Part shown: in pieces, positions 44,917-53,994 of the stretch | How positions within the stretch are numbered: the first letter of the stretch is position 1 | Layout: the number at the start of each line of letters is the position of its first letter | The notes under the pieces: model-generated | What the model saw: the letters and a program-made list of their open reading frames with translations, nothing else | Databases searched by the model: none | Told to the model about the DNA's origin: nothing | Translations under genes and position numbers: made by a program | From: Salmonella enterica subsp. enterica serovar Typhimurium str. LT2 | GTDB taxonomy: Bacteria; Pseudomonadota; Gammaproteobacteria; Enterobacterales; Enterobacteriaceae | Direction of reading: 5' to 3' | NCBI RefSeq assembly: GCF_000006945.2 | Contig: NC_003197.2 | Span: forward strand, 744,001-808,000 | DNA: 64,000 nt

Positions 44917-46695
44917 ATGTATTTTTTACTTCAAAAAGTAATTTTACCAAACATTGATCTATGCACGGAAGAGCAGCTTTATTTCAGAACTCAGGGCGGG
45001 AAGTATAACTATACCTCACGTAACTTACTTGTTCCGCGTCATAAGGTTGCATATTTTGATACTTTTTTTAATGCATTCTCAATTAAGAAATGGAAAAAAT
45101 ATACAACCTTAACATCACTTTTTTTGCGGGTTAATATAATTGGTCGCGGAACTATAACTGTAAGGCATAAAGAGAATGGTGTCATTAGAGTATTAAAGCA
45201 AATTGATTTTAAATCGTCATGTAATATTAGTGATGAGATTGAGATTGATATATCAAAAATAAATTTTGGATATATCTATGTGGAGTGGCAATCAGACGAA
45301 GACTCTGTTTTAAATGGATTTGAATTGCTGACTAAAGATCATGTTAGTAAATCATCTATGGCTTTAGTTATAACAACTTATAATAGAAAAGAAGCTGTTA
45401 CTAAAACAATCAATAGAATTAATAAAACACTCTTAACCCAGAGCGAATTTAAAGATCGTTTTAAATTGATTGTCGTTAATAATGGCGAGGCGATTAATCA
45501 CCCGTCAGGAAACGGCATTATAGTTATCAATAATGAAAACCTCGGTGGGTCAGGCGGGTTTATGAGAGGTTTGATAGAGGCAGGGAAAATCAACGATGTC
45601 AAACATGTCATATTTATGGATGACGACGGCTCATGTGAAATTGAATCGATTTGTCGAACTCATGCTTTTTTACTGATGGCTAAAGACAAAAATACAGTTG
45701 TTACTGGCTGTATGCTTTTTGAAGATAACCCGGCAATCATACATGAATCTGGTGCCATATGGCATAGAGATTTTTTACATTACCCGGATAAACATTATCT
45801 GGATGCTCGGGAAATAGATTCTTTAGATACTTTTGATAATGAAAGAAAAATAGGCTACGGTGGATGGTGGTTTTTTGCCTTTAATATTAACGCTATTGAA
45901 TATTACTCATTTCCTTTCTTTGTTCGTGGTGATGACCTGCTATTTGGATATATGCATAAAAAACATAATATTGTCACACTTAATGGTGTGGCTTCGTGGC
46001 AAATGGATTTTGAAAGAAAAATATCGGTTCTAAATAGCTATTTGAACTTCAGGACTGTTGCTGTACCTGCATTAATTAGTAAAAGAAAGTTTGCTGCACT
46101 ACTGTTAAGTGTTTTCTTTGTGCGGGAAGTCTTTCTTGCGAGTTTTTCATGCCGCTATGAACTTGCCAGAGCAATGATTATGTCATATAACGATTGTCTT
46201 TCTGGACGGGAGTTTTGGGAAGATAATGTAGATCTTCTGGAGATAAGAAAAAGAATTAATGCAATAACTCATAATGAAAAATTCAATGTAGAAGGTATTG
46301 ATATTGTTAATGGTTGTGTTGATTACCCATGTTCTGGTAAAGAAAAAGCCATCTACAAATTTTTTAGATGCATAACCCTTAATGGACACTTAATTCCAGC
46401 TTTCTTTTTAATTAAAAAACCAATCGTGGTTGATTATCGTCATTATCACCCTACTAAGTTTTCATTCCGGAGAATTACTATCTATCATTTAAATATAGAA
46501 AATGGCAAATTATTAAAACTTACCCACTCAAAAATGGAGTTTTTTAAAGTTATTATTAATGGTTTGTTTACGGCAGTCAAAAATTTTTATCGGTTTAAAT
46601 CTGCAAAAAAAGAGATGAAAAATAGTTTGCCCTATCTTACCTCAAAGCTCTTTTGGTATAAAAAATTCAATAAAAAATCTGAAGATAAATATTAA
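44917..46695 (+). CDS. GlfT2-like galactofuranosyltransferase
   Basis: A 592-residue protein with the GlfT2 architecture: an N-terminal beta-rich domain (about residues 1-145) followed by a GT-A domain. The GT domain has ALVITTYNRKEAVTKTI, VVNNGEAINHP, NLGGSGGFMRGL and the metal motif FMDDDGSCE (Asp 235-237), then GGWWFFAFN and RGDDLLFGYM, where the second Asp pair could be catalytic. Mycobacterial GlfT2 polymerises galactan with UDP-Galf, so together with glf this enzyme probably builds a Galf-containing repeat. The C-terminal ~150 residues are Lys-rich. Confidence 0.82.
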   Translation: MYFLLQKVILPNIDLCTEEQLYFRTQGGKYNYTSRNLLVPRHKVAYFDTFFNAFSIKKWKKYTTLTSLFLRVNIIGRGTITVRHKENGVIRVLKQIDFKSSCNISDEIEIDISKINFGYIYVEWQSDEDSVLNGFELLTKDHVSKSSMALVITTYNRKEAVTKTINRINKTLLTQSEFKDRFKLIVVNNGEAINHPSGNGIIVINNENLGGSGGFMRGLIEAGKINDVKHVIFMDDDGSCEIESICRTHAFLLMAKDKNTVVTGCMLFEDNPAIIHESGAIWHRDFLHYPDKHYLDAREIDSLDTFDNERKIGYGGWWFFAFNINAIEYYSFPFFVRGDDLLFGYMHKKHNIVTLNGVASWQMDFERKISVLNSYLNFRTVAVPALISKRKFAALLLSVFFVREVFLASFSCRYELARAMIMSYNDCLSGREFWEDNVDLLEIRKRINAITHNEKFNVEGIDIVNGCVDYPCSGKEKAIYKFFRCITLNGHLIPAFFLIKKPIVVDYRHYHPTKFSFRRITIYHLNIENGKLLKLTHSKMEFFKVIINGLFTAVKNFYRFKSAKKEMKNSLPYLTSKLFWYKKFNKKSEDKY

Positions 46696-46887
46696 ACATG
46701 ATGTAAGTGGTGTTGATGAGAATTATACCGATTTTTTAATTATATGACTATGATAATCTTAGGTATGGTTCTGTTGCTACACCTTATCTGGTGTCAGTCT
46801 AATAAAATATTATAATCCTTACCCAATGTCAGCATTTATTCATAGGGTGTTAATTTTTATATATACCGTAAAACGCGAAATCAGAAT

Positions 46888-47721
46888 ATGGAAAAGAGTC
46901 TTTTAGTTATTGTCCGACATAAACCTGGGCGTACTCGTCTATTAATGCGGGCCTTGCAATCCATTAATGACCAGACGTTCAAAAAAATAAATATCATCAT
47001 TTTCTGCATGGAGGAAGAATTGAAATGTCACAATGTGGATGATTTTTATCTGAAAGAACTGTCAAATATATATAGTGTTATCTACGACGAAAGCTGTATC
47101 TTTAATGCTATTAAGATGTCTGAATCTAATTATTTATGCTTTATGGATGATGACGATTCTTGGGCCCCTGAATATGTGTCAAGGCTACTCAGTGTTTTGG
47201 CGAATATACAGTCAACGTATTCATCTGTAAATGCAATAGCATGCCATACAAATAAAGTTGCTGAGATTGCGGAAAATAATAGAATAATTATAAATTCAAC
47301 GCAACCATGGAACCACTATTTAAATGCTGGCCCTGTTAGTTTTGATGTTATTTATTACAGGAATTCTATTCCACTTTCCTCGTGTTTATTCGATAAAAAT
47401 TCTGTTATCGATATGATTGAAAGTCATAAATTATCCTCTCCTGCATTTTTCTGGCCTTTTTTTATTCATTACCTTGCAGAAAATGATGTTTGGATCTTAC
47501 CTGAAGCACTGGCATTTTATCATTTCAGAGAAAATGATGACTTTGAATTTGGCAATTATACCGTAATTAACAATGAGTTATTTGATATAGAATGCAAAAT
47601 TGCAGAAAATAAAATGATGAGAAGTATTGATGACTCATCATTGCTCAATGTGTTACTTTCAAATATTGCTAACAATAGTCTTTTTCATAAAATTTCTTAT
47701 ATTGAAAATAAGATTAAATAA
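46888..47721 (+). CDS. GT2-family glycosyltransferase-like protein
   Basis: A 277-residue GT-A-type protein. N-terminal LVIVRHKPGRTRLLMRALQSINDQTF has the family layout and CFMDDDDSWAPEYVSRLL (Asp 87-90) is the metal-binding motif. The second half is divergent and ends in a Lys/Asn-rich tail. Its role in the cluster is likely side-branch or backbone transfer. Three bases separate it from the next gene. The 192-nt gap before it (46696-46887) holds only AT-rich sequence. Confidence 0.72.
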   Translation: MEKSLLVIVRHKPGRTRLLMRALQSINDQTFKKINIIIFCMEEELKCHNVDDFYLKELSNIYSVIYDESCIFNAIKMSESNYLCFMDDDDSWAPEYVSRLLSVLANIQSTYSSVNAIACHTNKVAEIAENNRIIINSTQPWNHYLNAGPVSFDVIYYRNSIPLSSCLFDKNSVIDMIESHKLSSPAFFWPFFIHYLAENDVWILPEALAFYHFRENDDFEFGNYTVINNELFDIECKIAENKMMRSIDDSSLLNVLLSNIANNSLFHKISYIENKIK

Positions 47722-47724
47722 AAT

Positions 47725-49674
47725 ATGGATATGAACTTTAAAAAATACAAGACCGTAAGCTTTGATATCTTTGATACATTGGTTAGCCGGAGGATTTACC
47801 GTCCCAGAGATTTGTTTTCATTAATGCAATCAACTTTAGCAACTGAGAAATTTTTTATATCAGCGTACGAGATTGGTATTATTGATAATTTCCCAGAGAT
47901 AAGAGTTCAGGCGGAAGTAAGTGCCAGAGAGAATAGGGTCAGGCGTTTTGGCGGCGAGCCGGAAATACTTATATCTGAAATATACGATGAAATTTTAAAA
48001 AAGCATCCGCAGCTTTCACCAGCGACAGTAAAAAAGATAATCGATCTGGAAATACAAATGGAGAAGATTGTTTTATATAAAAATGCGCGTGGAAGCTGTT
48101 TGTTTGAAAAGGCTATTAGTGATGGTTGCAAAGTCATTTTAATTAGTGACATGTACCTTCCATCAGCAATATTAAAGGAGTTGTTAACATCATGTGGCTA
48201 TGATATCAGTAACATTCCAGTTTATTCATCTGGCGAAGAGCGGTACTCTAAAAATAGTGGTAAATTATTTTCAATAGTCAAGAAAAATGAAAATGTAGAT
48301 ATTGCATCGTGGATGCATGTTGGCGACAATGTTCATGCTGATATTCTGAATGCTAAAAAACTCGGCATAAATACTCTCCATGCTGATTGGTCAGAGTATA
48401 ATCATGGGATATCTAATCATTGGAAAGCTAAAGATATTATTGGTGAATCTATTTGTAAGACTTTATTACTTAAACAAGTTTCTGCTTTCCATCAAAATGA
48501 TCCTTTAAACGAGATAGGATTTAAAGTATTTGGTCCATTATTATTAGGTTATGTATCCTGGTTAGCGAATCAGTTAAAGATTCATAAAATTGATAAAGCG
48601 CTTTTTTTAGCACGCGATGCTCACTTAATCTATAAAATTTATAATGAATACTTTTCAGAAGAACATGTAAAATGTGAATATTTATATATATCCCGCGCAT
48701 CAGCTTATATGGTGGGGATGACTGATTGGCCGATGCACAGGATTTGGCATCTTTTTGGTGGTAAGAATAAGAAAAGTATTAAAAAGATACTTGCTATCGC
48801 GGGGTTAGATGCGAGTGAGCATATTTCAGATATACATCATGTTGGTTTTCCTGACGAGGAGTATATTCCTGTTTCAGGAGAGGAACATAAGGTTCACTGG
48901 CTTATAAATAAATTATTTCCATATATTTTATTAAAAAATACTCAGCACAGGGAAGTTTACGCTGATTACTTTAAAACGGCCTGTGAAGGTTATAAAAATA
49001 TAGCACTTATCGATGTAGGATGGATGGGTAATATTCAATCAGTATTTGCTCGTTCTTTAGGTGCGCAATGGGCAGAAAAACAAATACATGGGTTTTATTT
49101 GGCAACTTTTGCTGGCGCCAATGATAACCGATCTATTTATAATAAGATGTTTGGTTGGCTAACCAACTATGGCCATCCCAACGATAAGTGTGATCTTTTC
49201 TTATCAGGAGGGGTGGAAATAATGGAGTTCGCTATGGCTGACAATACTGGGTCAACAATTGGCTATAAAAAAACGGATAATGGAATAATTCCTGTACGTG
49301 AAGATAGCAGTGGTTCTGAAATTGAGTATTTAAAAAAAGCAGCAAGATTGCAATCAGGGATTATTTCTTTTTTTGAGTACGTCAAACCGCTCATACAAAA
49401 AGGAAATTATGCAGCACTTAGTAGTGTTGTATTGTCAGAACCTTTTTTTGAATTGATAGCCAGACCCTCAAGCGCTCAACTGGACGCCTTATCTTCCCTC
49501 ACACATTCAGAGTCCGCGGGATCTAACGCAGAAAGAATCGTGCTAGCCAAGAAACTGCCTTTAAAGGATAAACTTTTTCCCGGAGAAAATTATATCAAAG
49601 AGTTGAATGCCAGTTATTGGAAAGAAGGCTTTAAAAGGATCAACAGAAAAAAATTTTGGGCAAAATATAACTAA
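47725..49674 (+). CDS. HAD-superfamily two-domain protein of polysaccharide clusters
   Basis: A 649-residue protein. The N-terminal ~230 residues are a HAD domain: motif I SFDIFDTLVSRR (Asp14), motif II ILISDMYLPS, a Lys in GEERYSKNSGK and motif IV HVGDNVHADILNAKKLG. At position +2 of motif I it has Phe instead of the acid used by phosphatases. The C-terminal ~400 residues contain LFLARDAHLIYKIYNEYF and IALIDVGWMGNIQSVFARS, a conserved region in COG5610-like proteins of glycan loci, of unknown function. Last gene of the cluster, directly after the GT2 gene. Confidence 0.75.
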   Translation: MDMNFKKYKTVSFDIFDTLVSRRIYRPRDLFSLMQSTLATEKFFISAYEIGIIDNFPEIRVQAEVSARENRVRRFGGEPEILISEIYDEILKKHPQLSPATVKKIIDLEIQMEKIVLYKNARGSCLFEKAISDGCKVILISDMYLPSAILKELLTSCGYDISNIPVYSSGEERYSKNSGKLFSIVKKNENVDIASWMHVGDNVHADILNAKKLGINTLHADWSEYNHGISNHWKAKDIIGESICKTLLLKQVSAFHQNDPLNEIGFKVFGPLLLGYVSWLANQLKIHKIDKALFLARDAHLIYKIYNEYFSEEHVKCEYLYISRASAYMVGMTDWPMHRIWHLFGGKNKKSIKKILAIAGLDASEHISDIHHVGFPDEEYIPVSGEEHKVHWLINKLFPYILLKNTQHREVYADYFKTACEGYKNIALIDVGWMGNIQSVFARSLGAQWAEKQIHGFYLATFAGANDNRSIYNKMFGWLTNYGHPNDKCDLFLSGGVEIMEFAMADNTGSTIGYKKTDNGIIPVREDSSGSEIEYLKKAARLQSGIISFFEYVKPLIQKGNYAALSSVVLSEPFFELIARPSSAQLDALSSLTHSESAGSNAERIVLAKKLPLKDKLFPGENYIKELNASYWKEGFKRINRKKFWAKYN

Positions 49675-49741
49675 GCGTCATTTAATTCCGGTAGGCAGAC
49701 AATCATTATTGGGCGCTCGCCCGACAAGGGCTGAGTCGATT

Positions 49742-49879
49742 ATGCCCTGGCGCGATCATGTTAACCCTGACGGGGAAGTGGTCTCGTGCTGCGATAATGT
49801 TATTATCACTGGATACCACCGCCTGTTTGTCCATCCGCTGTGGATGTTCATTATGGTGTTCGATGTGCATTCCAGATAG
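49742..49879 (+). pseudogene. Unrecognised short frame at the right edge of the island
   Basis: A 45-codon frame MPWRDHVNPDGEVV... ending VFDVHSR, in a 253-nt spacer (49675-49927) whose composition returns to chromosome-like. The frame is open further upstream into the HAD gene. It may be the remnant of a gene lost when the island inserted, or non-coding. I do not recognise it. Confidence 0.25.
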
Positions 49880-49927
49880 TCAGAGGCGGTGTAGTCCATT
49901 AATCAACTGTTAACAAAGGATATTATC

Positions 49928-50719
49928 ATGCCTGAAGGCCCGGAAATTCGTCGTGCGGCGGATAATCTGGAGGCGGCAATCAAAGGCAAACCCTTAACCG
50001 ATGTCTGGTTTGCCTTTGCACAGTTAAAACCGTATGAATCGCAGCTTACCGGTCAACTTGTTACCCGGATAGAGACGCGGGGAAAAGCGTTATTGACCCA
50101 CTTTTCAAATGGCCTGACGCTCTACAGCCACAACCAACTCTATGGCGTATGGCGGGTGATCGATACTGGTGAAATACCGCAGACCACGCGTATATTGCGC
50201 GTCAGGCTACAAACGGCGGATAAAACTATTCTGCTTTATAGCGCGTCTGATATCGAAATGCTGACAGCAGAGCAGCTCACGACGCACCCCTTTTTACAGC
50301 GAGTCGGTCCGGATGTGCTGGACGCGCGTCTCACTCCGGAAGAGGTTAAAGCTCGATTGCTGTCGCCGCGTTTTCGCAACCGACAATTTTCCGGGCTGTT
50401 GCTGGATCAGTCCTTTCTGGCGGGACTGGGGAATTATCTGCGCGTTGAAATCCTCTGGCAGGTAGGATTAACCGGACAGCATAAAGCGAAAGATCTCAAC
50501 GAGGCGCAACTGAATGCGCTTTCTCACGCGCTGTTGGATATTCCGCGCCTTTCCTACACTACTCGCGGTCAGGCGGATGAGAACAAGCATCATGGCGCAC
50601 TGTTTCGCTTTAAGCTTTTCCACCGTGACGGCGAAGCGTGTGAGCGGTGCGGCGGCATTATTGAAAAGACAACACTGTCCTCACGCCCGTTTTACTGGTG
50701 CCCGCATTGCCAGAAATAG
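49928..50719 (+). CDS. nei: Endonuclease VIII, DNA glycosylase/AP lyase
   Basis: A 263-residue Fpg/Nei-family enzyme removing oxidised pyrimidines. The N-terminus MPEGPEIRRAADNL supplies the catalytic Pro2 and Glu3, the helix-two-turn-helix region includes GLGNYLRVEILW, and the C-terminal zinc finger is CERCGGIIEKT...CPHC. Start follows AAAGGATATTATC. In E. coli it directly follows pxpA; here the accessory region separates them. Confidence 0.97.
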   Translation: MPEGPEIRRAADNLEAAIKGKPLTDVWFAFAQLKPYESQLTGQLVTRIETRGKALLTHFSNGLTLYSHNQLYGVWRVIDTGEIPQTTRILRVRLQTADKTILLYSASDIEMLTAEQLTTHPFLQRVGPDVLDARLTPEEVKARLLSPRFRNRQFSGLLLDQSFLAGLGNYLRVEILWQVGLTGQHKAKDLNEAQLNALSHALLDIPRLSYTTRGQADENKHHGALFRFKLFHRDGEACERCGGIIEKTTLSSRPFYWCPHCQK

Positions 50720-50747
50720 CCGGAACCGACATCGGCGAGCGGCTATT

Positions 50748-50777
50748 GCCTGATGGCGCGACGCTTATCAGCCCTAC
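50748..50777. repeat. REP-like element after nei
   Basis: GCCTGATGGCGCGACGCTTATC followed by AGCCCTACA, a REP half, between convergent nei and abrB and slightly overlapping the abrB stop codon. Confidence 0.65.
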
Positions 50778-51820
50778 AAAGGTTGTTTGGGCGCATAGGT
50801 TGATATAAAACGGGCCACTGCTGGCCCAGTTAACAGAATGCTGAACAGCCGTAGGGTTTGCATTGCCATGATGAGCGCCATATCGGCACTGCTTCCTGCC
50901 GCGATCGCGGCAACCGTATCCAGACCACCGGGACTGGTGGCAAGATAAGCCGTCATAAAATCAATCTGCATGTAGTAAGCCATTCCCCACGCCATCGCGG
51001 CGCAAATCGCCATCAGCGCGAAAATTGACAATAAGATTTGCGGCAATGGCCGCAGCGCCATAAAAAACACCTGTCTGTCAAAACCCAGCCCAATACGCCA
51101 GCCTATCGCCATATACGCCACGGCCAGCAGCCATTCGGGTAATTCAATCTCAATGATGCCTTGCGAATGGAGAAGCGCGCCTGCCAACATGGGGAGCAGC
51201 ATCGTGCCGGAAGGGATACGCATCAGGCGACCGGCAATGCCCGCCACGATCGCTAATAACAGCGTCGTCAATACATTACCGCTAAGCGGCGGAAACCAGA
51301 TCACCTGTTGGCTGACCGCTGCCGCGCTGTCGCCGAGTATCAGGCGTGTCACCAGCACCGCCGCGCCAGCCACAAACAGTACCCGTAGATACTGCATAAA
51401 CGCCACCAGGCGGATATCCGCCCCGTAATCTTGCGCCATCGCTACCATTGCCGCCGCGCCGCCCGGCGAAGACCCCCATGCGCCGGTGTTGCCGGGCAGT
51501 GAGCTGTAACGTACCAGCAGCCAGCCGACTACCGCGCTGGAAAGCAGCGTCACCAGCAACACTAAAAGCACGACCGGCCAGTAGAGGGCGAGGGTGGTCA
51601 ATATCGAACCGGTTAGATTTTGGGCGATCATACAGCCGAGAATTGCCTGCGCGGCGAGAAAAATACCGCGCGGAAGTTGTAGCGTACTACCTCGCAAACT
51701 CAACACGATACCCGCAATCATTGGACCGAGCAGCATTGCCGCCGGAAGGTGCAGATAGAGAAAAATAAGGGAAATGAGCAGCGATAACAGGAACAACAAA
51801 AACCACTGCAGAATCGGCAT
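50774..51820 (-). CDS. abrB: AbrB-family inner-membrane protein
   Basis: A 348-residue protein with about ten hydrophobic segments in two repeats, each containing a Gly/Pro-rich loop (AWGSSPGGAAAMVAMA about residue 120 and YLATSPGGLDTVAAIA about residue 295). The family is annotated as putative ammonia monooxygenase or, in E. coli, regulator of aidB expression; neither activity can be read from sequence. A small-molecule transporter is as plausible. Convergent with nei. Confidence 0.88.
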   Translation of the reverse strand: MPILQWFLLFLLSLLISLIFLYLHLPAAMLLGPMIAGIVLSLRGSTLQLPRGIFLAAQAILGCMIAQNLTGSILTTLALYWPVVLLVLLVTLLSSAVVGWLLVRYSSLPGNTGAWGSSPGGAAAMVAMAQDYGADIRLVAFMQYLRVLFVAGAAVLVTRLILGDSAAAVSQQVIWFPPLSGNVLTTLLLAIVAGIAGRLMRIPSGTMLLPMLAGALLHSQGIIEIELPEWLLAVAYMAIGWRIGLGFDRQVFFMALRPLPQILLSIFALMAICAAMAWGMAYYMQIDFMTAYLATSPGGLDTVAAIAAGSSADMALIMAMQTLRLFSILLTGPAVARFISTYAPKQPL

Positions 51821-51919
51821 TCCATGCTCCCTGAATGATATTTAGCGAAACCTTAATTAATCATAGAGAGTAACGGGGTAAGAATAAAATAATGAGGATA
51901 AGAAAAAAGGGAAAATGTA

Positions 51920-51949
51920 CCGGATGGCGAGGGTTGCGTCGCCATCCGG
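51920..51949 (-). terminator. Stem-loop terminator of gltA (REP-like)
   Basis: Perfect 11-bp inverted repeat CCGGATGGCGA / TCGCCATCCGG with an 8-nt loop, seven bases after the gltA stop codon. Minus-strand sequence after it is TACATTTTCCC, so the T run is weak. The arms are REP-like. Confidence 0.75.
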
Positions 51950-51956
51950 TTGTCAA

Positions 51957-53240
51957 TTAACGCTTCAGCGCCGATTTAAAATCGCGTTTATCGTAGCCGG
52001 TATACAGCTGACGAGGACGGGCGATTTTCATGCCGTCAGTGTGCATTTCATTCCAGTGTGCAATCCAGCCAACGGTACGCGCCATGGCGAAGATCACGGT
52101 GAACATGGAGGACGGAATGCCCATCGCTTTCAGAATGATGCCGGAGTAGAAGTCTACGTTCGGGTACAGTTTCTTCTCGATGAAGTACGGGTCGTTGAGC
52201 GCAATGTGCTCAAGCTCCATCGCCACTTCCAGCAGATCGTCTTTGGTGCCCAGCTCTTTCAGCACTTCGTGGCAGGTTTCACGCATCACGGTGGCGCGCG
52301 GATCGTAGTTTTTGTAAACACGGTGACCGAAGCCCATCAGGCGGAAAGAATCATTCTTGTCTTTCGCACGGCGAACAAATTCCGGAATGTGTTTAACAGA
52401 GCTGATTTCTTCCAGCATTTTCAGCGCGGCTTCGTTGGCGCCGCCGTGCGCGGGTCCCCACAGGGAGGCGATCCCGGCGGCAATGCAGGCGAATGGGTTG
52501 GCGCCGCTTGAACCTGCGGTACGTACCGTTGACGTTGAGGCGTTCTGCTCATGGTCAGCGTGCAGGATCAGAATACGGTCCATCGCGCGCTCTAGTACCG
52601 GATTCACTTCATAGGTTTCACACGGCGTGGAGAACATCATGTTCAGGAAGTTACCGGCGTAGGAAAGGTCGTTGCGCGGATAAACAAACGGCTGACCGAT
52701 TGAATATTTGTAACACATCGCCGCCATGGTCGGCATTTTGGACAGCAGGCGGAACGCCGCGATTTCACGGTGGCGCGGATTGTTCACATCCAGCGAGTCG
52801 TGGTAGAACGCTGCCAGCGCGCCAGTGATCCCGCACATTACCGCCATCGGATGTGAGTCGCGACGGAAAGCATGGAACAGGCGAGTGATTTGCTCATGGA
52901 TCATCGTATGGCGGGTGACTGTCGTTCTGAACTCGTCATACTCTTCCTGCGTCGGTTTTTCGCCGTACAGCAGGATGTAACAGACTTCCAGATAGTTGGA
53001 ATCGGTAGCAAGCTGGTCAATCGGGAAACCGCGATGCAACAAAATGCCTTCGTCGCCGTCGATGAAGGTGATTTTAGATTCGCAGGATGCGGTAGAGGTG
53101 AAACCAGGGTCAAAAGTAAAAACTCCTTTTGAACCGAGACTACGAATATCAATAACATCTTGACCGAGTGTACCTTTTAGCACATCCAGTTCAATAGTAG
53201 TGTCACCAGTAAGGGTGATTTTTGCCTTTGTATCAGCCAT
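51957..53240 (-). CDS. gltA: Citrate synthase (type II)
   Basis: A 427-residue enzyme condensing acetyl-CoA with oxaloacetate, first step of the TCA cycle. Catalytic residues are in GPAHGGANEAAL (His about residue 265), GFGHRVYKNYDPR (His about 306) and PNVDFYSGI (Asp about 363). The N-terminal domain typical of NADH-inhibited Gram-negative enzymes is present. Divergent from sdhC across a 754-nt control region. Confidence 0.98.
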   Translation of the reverse strand: MADTKAKITLTGDTTIELDVLKGTLGQDVIDIRSLGSKGVFTFDPGFTSTASCESKITFIDGDEGILLHRGFPIDQLATDSNYLEVCYILLYGEKPTQEEYDEFRTTVTRHTMIHEQITRLFHAFRRDSHPMAVMCGITGALAAFYHDSLDVNNPRHREIAAFRLLSKMPTMAAMCYKYSIGQPFVYPRNDLSYAGNFLNMMFSTPCETYEVNPVLERAMDRILILHADHEQNASTSTVRTAGSSGANPFACIAAGIASLWGPAHGGANEAALKMLEEISSVKHIPEFVRRAKDKNDSFRLMGFGHRVYKNYDPRATVMRETCHEVLKELGTKDDLLEVAMELEHIALNDPYFIEKKLYPNVDFYSGIILKAMGIPSSMFTVIFAMARTVGWIAHWNEMHTDGMKIARPRQLYTGYDKRDFKSALKR

Positions 53241-53735
53241 TTACGGTCTCCTTAGCGCCTTATTGCTTAAGACTGCCGGAACTCAGACTTGCCTTCTCCA
53301 CGTCATCTTCCTCGTCGTTAGTGCAGGGAAGATTCTGTGTATGCATCAATCAACCGTTACCAGTTTGTTATTTGGCTCGCCGCTCTGTGAAAGAGGGGAT
53401 GACCTGGGTACAGAGCAATGGGCGCTTGCAGGTAACGACTTGATTAATTTCGAATTAGCAGCAAATCAGGAACGTAGCAATCCGAGTAATGTAACCTGTC
53501 TATCACTAATAACTGTCCTGAAAGAATGGGTCAATATCATTGTACTGTTGCATAACTTATTAACAGGTGAAAGAGTGACCCCATAACTTTTACGCATTAT
53601 ATGCTTTTTCTGGTGTCGTTTGTAACAATTTTGTTTAATGTTTGTCAAATCAGATGATTGAAAATTAAAAAAATGTTGTTATCGTGACCTGTGTCACTGT
53701 TCAGGATAAAACCCGACAAACTATATGTAGGTTAA

Positions 53736-53764
53736 TTGTAATGATTTTGTGAACGTCCTATACT
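53736..53764 (+). promoter_or_regulatory. Promoter of the sdhCDAB-sucABCD operon
   Basis: -35 TTGTAA (53736-53741), a 17-bp spacer and -10 TATACT (53759-53764) form a good sigma-70 promoter. It predicts a leader of about 220 nt before sdhC, close to the E. coli value as I recall it. The wider 754-nt spacer (53241-53994) also holds the gltA promoter and AT-rich tracts (53580-53680) where ArcA and other regulators are known to act; I could not pick individual sites with confidence. Confidence 0.75.
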
Positions 53765-53994
53765 GCCGCCAGGTCTCCGGAATACCCTGCAATCCCGAGC
53801 CACCCAGCGTTGTAACGTGTCGTTTTAGCTACTGGAAGCAGTGTTTTACATGACGCGCAGTTATAGAAAGGACGCTGTCTGACCCGCACGCAGACCGGAG
53901 GAAGGAAATCCCGTCGTCTTTCTGGCTACAGGTAGATTCACCTCTGTAACCGAAGTCTTAAGGGAATAATAAGAACAGCATGTGGGCGTTATTC

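Noticed and set aside
46742..46813. 23-codon hydrophobic frame (MTMIILGMVLLLHLIWCQSNKIL) between two glycosyltransferase genes
   Set aside because: It has no ribosome-binding site and lies in an extremely AT-rich spacer where such frames arise by chance. It was not listed as a gene.
53200..53586. 128-codon plus-strand frame in the gltA-sdhC control region
   Set aside because: It starts inside gltA antisense, has no ribosome-binding site, and overlaps known control DNA; no family resemblance.
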